The notes: generated from the letters alone by a model not told the origin. DNA of 64,000 nt from Deinococcus soli (ex Cha et al. 2016) (GCF_001007995.1 NZ_CP011389.1:1054001-1118000); one strand, 5' to 3'. Shown: positions 1 through 16,396, numbered from the stretch's first letter. Numbers and translations: made by a program.

Positions 1-33
1 GCCGAGCAACCTGAAATTCAGGAGCGCGCGGCG

Positions 34-3684
<3,651 letters not shown>

Positions 3685-3714
3685 GCTGCGCGGAACACCA
3701 CGGATCACATTGAT

Positions 3715-3741
3715 GGGCCAGTCTCCTGGGGGGGCTGGCCC
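3715..3741 (+). terminator. Hairpin after rnr
   Basis: Inverted repeat GGGCCAG (3715-3721) and CTGGCCC (3735-3741), 30 bases after the rnr stop codon, with no T run. It is a possible terminator or 3'-end stabilising hairpin. The rest of 3685-3955 holds no gene that I can support. A TTGACT at 3743-3748 could be a -35 element for treZ, but no good -10 lies at the right distance. Confidence 0.4.
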
Positions 3742-3955
3742 CTTGACTTGGCGAAATTCTCATGTTGGCCGCTCTGCCGGGACACACCAGCGTGGCCCTC
3801 CCAGACAGGACGGAGCGCTGGGCACCCGGCAGGGCTGTCGCCTATGCAGGTGTGCGGAAGACGGGCACACCTTGGGGTTTCTATCATCGGGCGGGTGGCC
3901 GCCCCCCTCTAGGCTGTTCTGATACGCCCGGACGGGCGTGCAGGAGGGAAGAATC

Positions 3956-5781
3956 ATGACCATGTCGGAACAGCCAGGGACCCAGCGTCAGCGCTCCCGC
4001 CTGGGGGCGCAACTCCTGCCGGGAGGGCGGGAGACGCGCTTCCGGGCCTGGAGTACCCGCGCCGGGCAGATGTGCGTGCGGGTCGGGGGCGAATCGCACG
4101 TGATGGAACCACTTCCAGGTGCGTATTTCGAGACGGTGCTGCCGGTTGGGGCGGGCACCCGCTACTGCTTTGAACTGGACGGGCAGGCGCTGCCGGACCC
4201 GTACGCGCGTTTTATGCCGCACGGCGTGCATGGTGACTCGGAGGTCGTTGATCTCTCCGCGTACGAATGGCAGCACCCGGACTGGACAGGACGGCCGCTG
4301 GCCGAGTGCGTGTTCTACGAACTGCACGTGGGCACCTTCACGCCGGAAGGCACCTACCGCGCCGCACAGGAGCGGCTGCCGCAGCTGGTGGAGCTGGGCG
4401 TGACCGCGATCCAGATGATGCCCGTCGCGGCCTTCCCCGGCGAGCGGGGCTGGGGGTACGACGGCGTGGCTCTGTTCGCGCCGTTCGCGCCGTACGGCCG
4501 CCCCGAGGACCTGATGGCGTTCGTGGACGCCGCACACGGCCTGGGCCTGGCGGTGTTCCTGGACGTGGTGTACAACCACTTCGGGCCGGACGGGAACTAC
4601 CTGACGAGCTACAGCCCGTCGTACTTCACGGACCGTTTCCACACGGCGTGGGGGCAGGGCCTGGACTACGCCGAGCCGCACATGCGCCGGTACATCACCG
4701 GGAACGCGCGGATGTGGCTACAGGACTACCGCTTCGACGGCCTACGGCTGGACGCGACCGCCAGCATGCAGGACGACAGCGAGGAGCACATCCTGCACGA
4801 ACTGGCGCGCGAGACGCACGCGCTGGGGGGCGGGCACATCCTGCTGGCCGAGGATCACCGGAACCTGCCGGAACTGGTCACCGAGACCGGCCTGGACGGC
4901 ATCTGGGTGGACGACTTCCACCACGAGGTGCGCGTGACCCTGACCGAGGAGCAGGAAGGCTACTACGGGGGCTTCCGGGGCGGCGCGCGCGAACTGGCGC
5001 ACGTCATCAACCGGGGCTGGCAGTACGAGGGGCAGTTCTGGAACGTGACCGGCGAGGAACACAACCGCGGCCGGCCCGCCACCGACCTGGAGGCGCCCAG
5101 CTTCGTGTACTGCATCCAGAACCATGATCAGGTGGGAAACCGCGCGCTGGGCGACCGCCTGCATCACTTCGAATCGGTGACGCTGGCCGAGTACCGCGGG
5201 GCGAGCACGCTGCTGCTGTCCCTGCCGATGACGCCGCTGCTGTTCCAGGGGCAGGAGTGGGCGGCGAGCACGCCCTTCCCATTCTTCAGCGACCACATCG
5301 GGGAACTGGGGCAGATGGTGACCGAGGGACGGCGGCGGGAGTTCGCGTACTTCTCGGGCTTCAGCACACTGAACGTGCCGGACCCGCAGGCGCCCGGGAC
5401 CTTCGAGAGCGCCCGGCTGAACTGGGCCGAACGCGAGCAGGGCGAGCACGGGCGCACGCTGGCGCTGTACCGTCACCTGCTGCGCCTGCGCCGGGAGGAT
5501 CCGGTGCTGCGGGAGCGCTCGCGCCGCTTCATCCGGGCGGGCGCGGTGGACACCGGGGCCGGGGAGGCGCTGTGGGTGCGCTGGGAGACCCCGCAGGGCG
5601 TGCGGGCCCTGCTGTGGAACCTGACACACAAGCCGCTCACGCCGGGGCTGCTGGCGCTGCCGTTCGCGCTGCCGCAGGAGGTGCTGCTGCACTCCGAGGG
5701 CGACCTGCACGCGCCCGCCGCGCTGGGCGGGCTGCACCTGAGTCCGGGTGAGGCCGCGCTGCTGGCCGGGCCGGTGGAGGC

Positions 5782-5785
<4 letters not shown>
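3956..5785 (+). CDS. treZ: Malto-oligosyltrehalose trehalohydrolase
   Basis: TreZ releases trehalose from maltooligosyl-trehalose by cleaving the alpha-1,4 bond next to the trehalose end; it is the second step of the TreY-TreZ pathway from glycogen or maltodextrin. The 609-residue product has an N-terminal CBM48-like beta domain and a GH13 barrel. Visible motifs are [21 protein letters not shown] with the nucleophile Asp near residue 267, LLAEDHRN with the acid/base Glu near 300, and [10 protein letters not shown] chose ATG 3956 because GGAGGG at 3942-3947 is well spaced for it; an earlier GTG at 3938 would overlap that ribosome binding site. The stop overlaps the treY start as GTGA, so the two genes are translationally coupled. 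Confidence 0.95.
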
Positions 5786-8634
<2,849 letters not shown>

Positions 8635-8685
8635 CACGGACGGCGGTCGAAGACCGTTCGACGGACAGATGAATCCCCCCGGGTG

Positions 8686-8716
8686 GGTGGAGGCGGGACG
8701 TGAATCCGCCTTCACC
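8686..8716 (+). terminator. Hairpin after treY
   Basis: GGTGGAGGCGG (8686-8696) pairs with CCGCCTTCACC (8706-8716) apart from one mismatch, leaving a 9-nt loop. It lies between treY and the next gene and has no T tail. It could end the treZ-treY transcript. Confidence 0.4.
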
Positions 8717-8760
8717 ACCTGCGGGAACTTTCCCTGTGATCACCGCGTAGTCTGAGGCGT

Positions 8761-9450
<690 letters not shown>

Positions 9451-9508
9451 GCCACGCACATGGAAGCGCCCCCGCCGATGCACGGGCGGGGGCGTTGTCC
9501 TGCGTGGC
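9451..9508. terminator. Bidirectional terminator with nested stems
   Basis: An outer stem GCCACGCA (9451-9458)/TGCGTGGC (9501-9508) encloses an inner perfect 10-bp stem CGCCCCCGCC (9467-9476)/GGCGGGGGCG (9485-9494) with an 8-nt loop. It fills the space between two convergent genes and can serve both strands. Confidence 0.75.
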
Positions 9509-10585
9509 CTACTTCGGGTACAGCGTCTTCACCAGCGGGCTGTTCAGGTTCGCGTCGCCGCGCAGCGTCACGTACGGCAGGGTGACCGTCTCGGCGCAAG
9601 CCGACACGACGTGCGGCAGGTCGCTGGGCGTCAGGTTCACCCCGGCGGCGCTCAGGTGCGCGGTGAACTCGTCGGCGTCCTCACGCAGGACGTCCAGACA
9701 CTCGGCCTCCACCTTCGTCTTCACGCCCGATAGGTACAGCGTCTTCTGCCGCGCGGCACTCAGTTTCGGGAACAGGGCGGTCAGCGGCACAGCGCGGCCC
9801 GTGTCGCGGTCCAGGATGACGCCCTCCGTCCAGTTGTCCGGGTGCGCGCCCCCGCAGTAGTAGTTCACGTCCTCGCGCAGGCTGATCAGGCGGGCGTTCG
9901 ACAACGTGAGACCGGCACTCAGGGTGTAGCCGTTCTCCGGGTCCTTCTGGGCCGATTCGGGCAGCAGGGCGCGGCAGTCCAGGGCGTCCGCCGCATGGCG
10001 CAGCTGACGGTCCTGCAGCGCGGCGTTCAGCGCGCCGCTCGCGCCGGGCACGCGCGGGTACGTCACGCCGGACAGCGGCTCGCGCACCGCGCGCCCCCCG
10101 GGGAGTGTGACCCACGGGCGGTTCAGTTTCAGGAAGGCCAGCGGGTCGTCGCGGCGCAGCGCACTCAGGCCCGGCGAGAGGGGCAGCCGCAGCGGCAGGC
10201 GGCCCGCGTCCAGCGGGGTCAGGGTGACCTCCTGCGGCCGGGCGGCGCCCGGGGCCTGCCAGGTGCCCTTCAGGCCGCCCGGGGCGGGCATCAGGCTGAA
10301 GCAGCCGGTCACGACCGCTTCGCCGCCCAGTTCGCGGCGCACGCGTTCCTCCAGCACCAGCGCGTTCCCGCTGCGGCGCGCCTCCAGGAACAGGTCGAGG
10401 CTGCGGCCCTCGTAGAAGTACCGCGACTCGCCCCGGGGGTCGAGGCTCAGCGCCACGGGCAGCGTGCCGAGGGTCCCGCGGTACGTTCCGGCGCGTGCCC
10501 AGTCGGGCAGGCCCTCGGTGCCGCCGCACCCGGCGGCCTGCGCGCCCGCACCGAGGACGAGCGCGGCGGTGAACATCCATTTCAT
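9509..10585 (-). CDS. Secreted DUF3298-like protein
   Basis: A 358-residue protein starting MKWMFTAALVLGAGAQ, a signal peptide followed by a Cys at about residue 20 that could be a lipidation site, although the lipobox is weak. The C-terminal third contains YCGGAHPDNW and a following 'DxxTGRxVPLTALFPK' pattern, which resembles the GGAH signature of DUF3298, the extracytoplasmic domain of RsiV-like anti-sigma factors. No transmembrane helix or anti-sigma segment is present, so it is not RsiV itself. I chose the ATG at 10585; TACGCT sits 6 nt upstream, suggesting a leaderless mRNA. It follows the metallophosphoesterase by 17 nt. Function unknown. Confidence 0.7.
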   Translation of the reverse strand: MKWMFTAALVLGAGAQAAGCGGTEGLPDWARAGTYRGTLGTLPVALSLDPRGESRYFYEGRSLDLFLEARRSGNALVLEERVRRELGGEAVVTGCFSLMPAPGGLKGTWQAPGAARPQEVTLTPLDAGRLPLRLPLSPGLSALRRDDPLAFLKLNRPWVTLPGGRAVREPLSGVTYPRVPGASGALNAALQDRQLRHAADALDCRALLPESAQKDPENGYTLSAGLTLSNARLISLREDVNYYCGGAHPDNWTEGVILDRDTGRAVPLTALFPKLSAARQKTLYLSGVKTKVEAECLDVLREDADEFTAHLSAAGVNLTPSDLPHVVSACAETVTLPYVTLRGDANLNSPLVKTLYPK

Positions 10586-10602
10586 GCGTGCAGCGTACAC
10601 CG

Positions 10603-11364
10603 TCAGGGTTGCGGGCCCTCCCACACGCCGTCCCCGCGGGCGTCCATGGTGCCGGTGCGCAGCAGCTGCGCCTCGCCGTCCCCGAAGGGCGTGTGGGTGC
10701 AGGCCCAGGTCACGGCGGCCTCGATGTCGTACAGGGTGGCCCGGAAACGGACGTCCCAGTCGCGCCCCGCGCGGGTCAGCAGCGTCCAGCGGGCACGCGG
10801 ATCACCGTCTACCTGATCACTCACCGACCCGGCGTTCACGAGCAGCGTGTCCCCCACGCGGGTCATCCCGGCCCGGTGGGTGTGCCCGCACAGCACGACC
10901 TCCGCGCCCAGCGGGTCCAGCGCCGCGCGCAGCTCACGCGGGTCGCGGGCCCGGTAGAACCCACCGTGATCCCATACCCACAGCAGGCTGTGCCACGCGC
11001 TGTCCAGCGTGCCGTGGCAGGCCAGCAGCGCCCCGTTCAGCGCGCGGGTCGTCAGCGGCAGGGCCGCCACCCGCGCCAGCAGGGCCGGATCGGTGTGCTC
11101 GGCCAGCCACGCGCCGTAGCGCCGCGACAGGGCCGAGCGGCGCCCGCCGGGCCAGAGTTTCTCCTCGTTGTTGCCGCGCACCTCCAGCGCGCCCGCGGCG
11201 GCCAGTTCCGCCTGCGCAGCCAGCGCGCGGGCGGGGTCGGCACTCCCCTCGGCCTGATCGCCCAGGTTCACGATCAGGTCCGGGCTGGCGGCGCGCACCT
11301 CGCGCAGCACTGCGTCCAGCGCGAAGGCGTTCCCGTGCACGTCACTGATCACCGCGACCCTCAT
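10603..11364 (-). CDS. Calcineurin-like metallophosphoesterase
   Basis: A 253-residue two-metal phosphoesterase of the YfcE/MJ0936-like type. Metal-binding motifs appear in the usual order: SDVHGN (residues 7-12), LGD near 37-39, GNNEE near 87-91, CHGTLD near 130 and GHTHRAG near 177. Such enzymes hydrolyse phosphodiesters or phosphomonoesters, but the substrate cannot be read from sequence. TACGCT lies 8 nt upstream of the ATG, consistent with a leaderless transcript. It is followed by the DUF3298-like gene on the same strand, so the two may be co-transcribed. Confidence 0.85.
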   Translation of the reverse strand: MRVAVISDVHGNAFALDAVLREVRAASPDLIVNLGDQAEGSADPARALAAQAELAAAGALEVRGNNEEKLWPGGRRSALSRRYGAWLAEHTDPALLARVAALPLTTRALNGALLACHGTLDSAWHSLLWVWDHGGFYRARDPRELRAALDPLGAEVVLCGHTHRAGMTRVGDTLLVNAGSVSDQVDGDPRARWTLLTRAGRDWDVRFRATLYDIEAAVTWACTHTPFGDGEAQLLRTGTMDARGDGVWEGPQP

Positions 11365-11406
11365 CAGGGCGCAGCGTAGCGCGTCACACCCCCGGCGGGC
11401 GCAGAC

Positions 11407-11435
11407 TTGGCAGGCCCCGCCCCCCTGTGCACAAT
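11407..11435 (+). promoter_or_regulatory. Sigma-70-type promoter of a leaderless gene
   Basis: TTGGCA (11407-11412), a 17-nt spacer and CACAAT (11430-11435) lie directly before ATG 11442. The 6-nt gap to the start codon puts transcription initiation at or next to the ATG. Confidence 0.6.
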
Positions 11436-11441
11436 GGCAGC

Positions 11442-12071
11442 ATGAACCGCTGCCTGCCGCTGGCCTGCACGCTGCTGCTCGGCTCCGCTCTGGCCGACTC
11501 GCTGGAGGGCACGTACCACGTGACCCGCACGCTGAGCGGCGGCCGCCAGGAACAGGGCACGCTGCGGATCACGGCGGCCGGGAAGGCCCTGAGTTTCGAC
11601 TGGGATGGGGGCAAGGTCACGGGTCTGGGGCTGCGCCTGGGTGACCGGGTGGCCGTCGCCTACGGGAACCCGGACTGTGGCGTGGCTGCCTACCAGCAGA
11701 CGGGCGGGACCTTCACGGGCCTCTGGACCCTCAGCGGGCAGGCGACGGGCACCGAGACCTTCAACTGGGACGGGCTGAAACCCGCCCGCGTACCCCTCAG
11801 TGGCCGCAATCCGGACGGCAGCACCTACAGCGGTGAGCTGCTGCTCCCCCTTCAGGACGGTCACAGCCTGCCGCAGTGGCGGATCGGGCAGGACAAGACG
11901 GCTGGCGCCGCGCTCCTGCAGAACGGATTCCTGGCCACCGCGTTCGGCAGTGAAACCTGCAACGTGGCACTGTTCGAGGTGCGGGCCGGGCCGGGCGAGC
12001 TGGGGGGCCGCTTCTTCACCCTGTCCCGGGGCGGCCCGGCCTGGGTGGCGGAGGTCGCGTCACGCCGCTGA
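11442..12071 (+). CDS. Secreted hypothetical protein
   Basis: A 209-residue protein beginning MNRCLPLACTLLLGSALAD, a clear signal peptide cleaved near residue 19. The mature part is rich in Gly, Thr and Trp with alternating polar/hydrophobic stretches (for example GTYHVTRTLSGG and FDWDGGKVTGLG), suggesting beta structure. I do not recognise a family. I chose ATG 11442 because a promoter ends 6 nt before it. Its stop overlaps the next start (TGATG), so it is translationally coupled to the GNAT gene. Confidence 0.7.
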   Translation: MNRCLPLACTLLLGSALADSLEGTYHVTRTLSGGRQEQGTLRITAAGKALSFDWDGGKVTGLGLRLGDRVAVAYGNPDCGVAAYQQTGGTFTGLWTLSGQATGTETFNWDGLKPARVPLSGRNPDGSTYSGELLLPLQDGHSLPQWRIGQDKTAGAALLQNGFLATAFGSETCNVALFEVRAGPGELGGRFFTLSRGGPAWVAEVASRR

Positions 12072-12583
12072 TGACCATCCGTCCACGCCGGGCGGATGAC
12101 CTGCCCGCACTGGTCGCCGCTCTGCGCGCCGTGCACGAGACGATGGGTTACCCCTCGGTGTGGCCGGATGATCCGGCGGCGTTCGTCCTGGGCCGCGGCG
12201 AGGCCTGGGTCGCCCAGCACGCGGGCCGCGCGGCGGGGCAGGTCATGCTGGCCCCCCTGCCCGAGCCGCGCCCGGGCTGGGCGACGCAGATCGCCCAGCC
12301 CAGCGGAGCCGTCTGGCACGGCGGGATCCTGGAGGTCAAGCGGCTGTTCGTCAGTCCGCACGCGCAGGGGCTGGGGCTCGCGCGGGCACTGCTGGCCCAC
12401 GCGCGGCGCGAGGCCAGCGAGCGCAGAGCGTTCAGCGTCCTGCAGGTCAATGAGACCAGCGGGCCAGCCCTGGGCCTGTACGAGCGCGAGGGCTGGCGGT
12501 TCCTGACCCGCGCGCAGGCCGCGTGGACGGACCCGGACGGCTCGCACCCGTGGGTACGGGTGTACGTGCAGCCCGGTCCTTGA
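12071..12583 (+). CDS. GNAT family N-acetyltransferase
   Basis: A 170-residue acetyltransferase. The N-terminus MTIRPRRADDLPALVAAL is typical of GNAT proteins, and the acetyl-CoA loop is visible as VSPHAQGLGLARALL near residues 96-110. The C-terminal half keeps the usual NETSGPALGLYEREGW pattern, where many relatives have 'N..A..lYek.Gf'. The substrate is unknown. It is coupled to the upstream secreted protein through a TGATG overlap, though the two products work in different compartments. Confidence 0.85.
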   Translation: MTIRPRRADDLPALVAALRAVHETMGYPSVWPDDPAAFVLGRGEAWVAQHAGRAAGQVMLAPLPEPRPGWATQIAQPSGAVWHGGILEVKRLFVSPHAQGLGLARALLAHARREASERRAFSVLQVNETSGPALGLYEREGWRFLTRAQAAWTDPDGSHPWVRVYVQPGP

Positions 12584-12657
12584 GGCTCGCTTCAGAGATC
12601 AAGCGCTGTTCACGCGACCCTGAGGGTTCTCGCCTGCCCGCCTGCCACCCTGGACGC

Positions 12658-12879
12658 ATGCCAGACAAGGACGACAAGAACAGCGGGCACACCAGCCAGC
12701 CGCAGGACTACGACCGCAACAAGAAGGAAGTCCACGAGATCGAGCACGACAACGGGCCTTCCATGAAGAGCGCGAACGACCGCGAGGCCAACGCGCCCCG
12801 CAACAACGACAATGGCCTGAGTGACAAGGAACTCAGGGACCGCGAGGAAGCCCGCAGCGTGCCCTCCAGCAACGGCTGA
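12658..12879 (+). CDS. Small, highly charged, probably disordered protein
   Basis: A 73-residue product starting MPDKDDKNSG with almost no hydrophobic residues and many Asp, Glu, Lys, Arg and Asn. It has no cysteine or tryptophan and should be intrinsically disordered. The composition resembles hydrophilin or LEA-like stress proteins, although glycine is only about 5 percent, so this is an inference. I chose ATG 12658 because upstream residues in frame look non-coding. No clear ribosome binding site is visible. A strong hairpin follows the stop codon. Confidence 0.6.
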   Translation: MPDKDDKNSGHTSQPQDYDRNKKEVHEIEHDNGPSMKSANDREANAPRNNDNGLSDKELRDREEARSVPSSNG

Positions 12880-12896
12880 CGCCGACCTTACCCGTC

Positions 12897-12947
12897 CCCC
12901 CACGGCGAGAAGGGAGCCCCGCAGCGGCTCCCTTTTCGCCGTGGGGG
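12897..12947 (+). terminator. 22-bp terminator hairpin
   Basis: A 22-nt arm at 12897-12918 pairs with 12926-12947 around a 7-nt loop, with one G.T wobble. The TTTT lies inside the 3' arm, so the structure works best as a termination or insulation hairpin. Its 3' arm ends 3 nt before the -10 box of the next gene. Confidence 0.75.
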
Positions 12948-12961
12948 CGTACCCTGTCCGG

Positions 12962-13360
12962 GTGACTGTCTCTCCTGTGCCTCCCCGCCCGAGCGTGGGG
13001 ACGCTGCTGCTCTCGGCGCTGTTCGTCACGGCGGGCACGCTGCACTTCGTGACACCCGGCTTCTTCGACCGGATCGTGCCCCCCTGGGTGCCCCTGACGG
13101 CGCGCCAGGCGACCCTGATCAGCGGCGCGGCGGAACTCCTGGGTGGGCTGGGCCTGCTGCACCCGCACACCCGCCTCGCCGCCCGCTGGGGCCTGCTGGC
13201 GCTGCTGGTCGCGGTCTTCCCCGCGAACGTCTGGATGGCGCAGGACCCCGGGCGGTTCCGGGTCAGTTCGTGGGTGGCGTGGGGGCGCCTGCCGCTGCAA
13301 CCGCTGCTGATGTGGGCGGTCTGGCGCGCGGGCCGCCCCAGGGGGCACGGACCTCGCTGA
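12962..13360 (+). CDS. DoxX-like membrane protein
   Basis: A 132-residue protein with four hydrophobic helices. The first helix contains LFVTAGTLHFVTPGFFDRIVPP, a pattern seen in small DoxX-like proteins, and the second starts with ISGAAELLGGLGLL. The role is probably membrane redox or an unknown accessory function. TACCCT (12950-12955) is 6 nt from the GTG, so I take GTG 12962 as a leaderless start; earlier in-frame starts would run through the preceding gene and hairpin. It converges on a second DoxX-family gene 31 nt away. Confidence 0.75.
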   Translation: MTVSPVPPRPSVGTLLLSALFVTAGTLHFVTPGFFDRIVPPWVPLTARQATLISGAAELLGGLGLLHPHTRLAARWGLLALLVAVFPANVWMAQDPGRFRVSSWVAWGRLPLQPLLMWAVWRAGRPRGHGPR

Positions 13361-13391
13361 CGCCCGGCGAGGTCCGCACACTCCGTTTGCG

Positions 13392-13961
13392 CTACGACGT
13401 CTGCTCGCGCCTGACACCCAGCCGGGGCAGCACCCAGCGGTCCAGGCCCAGCCAACCCGCGACCCGCCAGCCCAGCACCAGCCACGTCGCCAGGATGAAC
13501 AGGACGGGGTTGCTGCTGACCGTGCCCGCCAGCAGGAAGTTAGCGTTCAGAAACCCGCCGAGGAACGCGGCAGCCCCCGTGAACAGGCCCAGGATCAGCG
13601 CAACGCCGACCGTGAGTTCCCCGAACGTCACGAGGTGCGAGAACAGCGCCGCGTTGGGCAGCGCCACGTGCTCGATGAACCACGCGTAGCCTCCCGTGAC
13701 GTCCGGATGGTCCCCGGTGGTCTTGGCGAGCGCGCCCTTCAGGAAGCCGCTGACCGCCCCGCCTGCCTCCGCGCCGATCCAGCCTCCGCCGGTGGCCTTG
13801 TGCCAGCCGGCCGTCAGCCACTGCCAGCCCACGTAGATCCGCAGCAGCGCCCACACGGGCGCGAGGCGCGTATCGGCGAACAGCAGATGCGACCAGCGGG
13901 TTTCCGGCACGATGACGGGCGTGCGGGGCGCGTGGGCGGGGGTTCTCAGTGCAGTGCTCAT
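13392..13961 (-). CDS. DoxX family membrane protein
   Basis: A 189-residue protein with a soluble N-terminal 35 residues followed by LLRIYVGWQWLTAGWHKATGG, the characteristic start of the DoxX/DoxD (TQO small subunit-like) family. Helices follow at roughly 110-135, 140-155 and 157-172. DoxD is part of an archaeal thiosulfate:quinone oxidoreductase, but bacterial relatives mostly have unproven roles. A GGGAGG ribosome binding site precedes the ATG. It is convergent with a smaller DoxX-like gene; the two proteins are different subfamilies, not duplicates. Confidence 0.82.
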   Translation of the reverse strand: MSTALRTPAHAPRTPVIVPETRWSHLLFADTRLAPVWALLRIYVGWQWLTAGWHKATGGGWIGAEAGGAVSGFLKGALAKTTGDHPDVTGGYAWFIEHVALPNAALFSHLVTFGELTVGVALILGLFTGAAAFLGGFLNANFLLAGTVSSNPVLFILATWLVLGWRVAGWLGLDRWVLPRLGVRREQTS

Positions 13962-14114
13962 GGTCTGCCTCCCGGCGGGCCCGTGACGGTACGGGGGACC
14001 GCGCTGCGTTCACGGTGCGCGCCCCGCATTACCGTCCCGTTACCGCGCGGCGCCCGTACCTGGAGAGGGGGGTGGGTGCCACGCGGACCCAGTCGGTCCG
14101 GTCAGCAGCGCGGT

Positions 14115-15098
14115 TCAGGGCCGCGCGAACACCTGCGTCCAGTAGCGGGTGAATTTCGTGCCGGGGCGCTGCACGTAGCTCAGGCCGACCAGCGTGAAGT
14201 CCCCCATGATGTTGCGGCAGTGGCCGGGGCTGCGCAGCCACGCGTCCACGACCTCCTGCGGCGTCTGCTGCCCGGCGGCGATGTTCTCCGCGACGCTGGT
14301 GGGGTTCATCCCGGCCGCCTGCACGCGCCGCATGGGGGTGCTGCCGTCGAGCGCACTGGCGTGGTCGAAGTACCCGTACAGCGCCATGCCTGCCGACTGT
14401 GCCTGCGCGGCCACGTCGAGGGTCGCGTCGCCCTTCAGGGGGGGGCGGGCGGGCCCGCCGGGCCGCTTGGTGTCGCAGTTCCAACCCTGCGCGCGGGCCT
14501 GGTTGGTGAGGCGCAGGACCTCGCTGTCGAAGGGCAGGCTGGTGGTCAGGGCCGCGCCGGTGAGGGTCAGGGTGCGCTGCACGGTCTGCCCGGCGCTGGT
14601 CGTGGCCTGCGCGGTGGCCGTGTTCGCGCCGCCGCCCAGGCGCCCCGCGCCGCTGACCTCGCGGCCGTTCAGCAGCACCCGGACGGGTTCTGGTCGGTAC
14701 AGGACGCTGCCCAGGCCACTCAGGCGCACGGTGCCGTCGGCGGCGTGCAGGACGGTCAGCTCGGCGCGCTCGGCGCCGCTGCCGCGCACCTGCATGGGGA
14801 TTTCGGTGCGCCCCACGACGCGGCCCTGCGCATTCAGCAGCGACACCTGAATCTGGTACGTGCCGGGCCGGTAGTACGTGTGCGTCACCTGGGCGCCGCT
14901 GCCGGTGGCGCCGTCCCCATACGCCCAGGTGACCGTGTGCCCGGCCGGGTGCGTGACCCGCAGCGTGACGGTCAGCGGCGCGAGGTGGTCCGCGCTGGCG
15001 CTGTAGCCCACACGGAACAGTTCGCTCCCCTGGGCGCGGGCGGTCTGGCCCAGTGTCAGCAGTGAAAGAAGGGTCAGGCAGAGTCGCGCGGCAGGCAC
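14115..15098 (-). CDS. Secreted PKD and CAP (SCP/PR-1) domain protein
   Basis: A 327-residue secreted protein. A signal peptide (about 1-22, ending TARAQ) is followed by a PKD-like domain (about 28-105, with VTWAYGDGAT and THTYYRPGTYQIQ), a second beta domain (about 105-185) and a C-terminal CAP domain of the YkwD type (about 190-325). CAP motifs are LRLTNQARAQ, GYFDHAS, AENIAAGQ, and SPGHCRNIM. CAP proteins act outside the cell; bacterial functions are largely unknown. The start is GTG at 15098 with TAACAT 6 nt upstream, a leaderless arrangement. Confidence 0.88.
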   Translation of the reverse strand: MPAARLCLTLLSLLTLGQTARAQGSELFRVGYSASADHLAPLTVTLRVTHPAGHTVTWAYGDGATGSGAQVTHTYYRPGTYQIQVSLLNAQGRVVGRTEIPMQVRGSGAERAELTVLHAADGTVRLSGLGSVLYRPEPVRVLLNGREVSGAGRLGGGANTATAQATTSAGQTVQRTLTLTGAALTTSLPFDSEVLRLTNQARAQGWNCDTKRPGGPARPPLKGDATLDVAAQAQSAGMALYGYFDHASALDGSTPMRRVQAAGMNPTSVAENIAAGQQTPQEVVDAWLRSPGHCRNIMGDFTLVGLSYVQRPGTKFTRYWTQVFARP

Positions 15099-15151
15099 CC
15101 CACGATGTTAAGAGATCCTGAAGGCCACCCGCTGTGAAGTGGCCGTGAAGA

Positions 15152-16396
15152 TCAGCCGGGCGTCAGCTTCCGCACAGGGACGGGCGCCGCGACCTGCGTG
15201 ACCGCCTGCCCGAACGTCAGGGTGATCAGCAGACCCCCGCCCGGCGCATGGTTCAGCATCACGTCCCCGCCGTGCGCGTGCGCGTAGCGGCGCACGAGCG
15301 GCAACCCCAGGCCACTGCCCGGCCCGAGGCTCTGCGGGCCGCGCTCGTACGGCAGGAACACCCGGCCGCGCAGCTCGTCGCTGATGCCAGGACCGTGATC
15401 CCGCACCTGCACACGCGGCGCGCCACCCGGAGCGTCCAGCGTGACCTCCACGGTGCCCTGCGTGTATTTCACGGCGTTCTCCACGAGGTTCTCCAGCATC
15501 TGCCGCACGCGGTTGGCATCCACCGGCCACACCAGCGGCGAGGGCGCCGTCACGTGTACCCGGCTGGACGAGAAGCGACGCACGAGTTCGCCCAGGTCAG
15601 TGGGCTGCACACGCAGCGTCACGTCCAGGTACAGGTCGTTCAGGCGGGTCAGGTCCGCGCGACTGGCCAGCTGCGCGGCGCTGTCCTCGATCTGCGTCAG
15701 CAGACGCTGCTGCATGCCCTCGTCCCGCGCGGACCGCAGCGCGTCGGCGGCCAGCAACAGCGCCTGCAGGGGACGGCGCATCTCGTGACTGGCCAGCCGC
15801 AGCGCCTCACGCTGACGGTCCTCACGCCGCTGCGCCCGCACCTGGTCGGCGCGCCACAGCAGCAGGGCGCGCAGGATCAGCACCAGACTCAGCAGCCCCG
15901 AGAAGATCGCGCTGCCGATCAGGGCGCGGCGCAGTTCGACGAACGCCCGCTCGTAGGCGGCGCCCTGATCAGCGCTGTAGTCCCGCACGAGGTTGTTCAG
16001 GGCCACGGCCTCGTTGATCGCGCGCTGCAATCCCTGGGGGGTGCGCTGCTCCAGGCCGTGCTGCACGGCGCTCAGGCGGAACTCGTCACTGGCTTCGAGG
16101 TCGTTCAGGTACGCGTACTGCTTCCGGTTGCTGGCGCTGCTCAGGGCCTGCTGGTACCGCTCGGTGCGTTCTTCCGGGGTGACCTGCGGGTCCAGGGTGG
16201 CCACGCGGTACTGCAGGAGGTCCTGCACCAGTCCCTGGTACGCGTAGGGGCTGAGTCCCTTGCCGCCATTCGTCAGGGCGATGTACGCGGGCTGGGTGAT
16301 CAGGCCGAGCAGGGTGACGGTGGCCAGCAGGGGCAGCAGCGCCAGCAGCAGTTCACGCAGCAGTTCACGCCGGGGGTGGGCGGGCCGGGCGGTCAT
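15152..16396 (-). CDS. Membrane sensor histidine kinase
   Basis: A 414-residue HisKA-type kinase. Two transmembrane helices (about 17-37 and 160-180) frame a helical extracytoplasmic domain of about 120 residues. The H box is SHEMRRPLQ with His204, the N box LENLVENAVKY at 301-311, and the ATP-lid motifs VRDHGPGIS (331-339) and GSGLGLPLVRR (360-370). No HAMP domain is obvious and no response regulator gene is adjacent. The ATG overlaps the stop of the upstream gene (ATGA), so kinase and secreted protein are made in a fixed ratio. This suggests that the upstream protein is part of the sensor. Confidence 0.9.
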   Translation of the reverse strand: MTARPAHPRRELLRELLLALLPLLATVTLLGLITQPAYIALTNGGKGLSPYAYQGLVQDLLQYRVATLDPQVTPEERTERYQQALSSASNRKQYAYLNDLEASDEFRLSAVQHGLEQRTPQGLQRAINEAVALNNLVRDYSADQGAAYERAFVELRRALIGSAIFSGLLSLVLILRALLLWRADQVRAQRREDRQREALRLASHEMRRPLQALLLAADALRSARDEGMQQRLLTQIEDSAAQLASRADLTRLNDLYLDVTLRVQPTDLGELVRRFSSSRVHVTAPSPLVWPVDANRVRQMLENLVENAVKYTQGTVEVTLDAPGGAPRVQVRDHGPGISDELRGRVFLPYERGPQSLGPGSGLGLPLVRRYAHAHGGDVMLNHAPGGGLLITLTFGQAVTQVAAPVPVRKLTPG

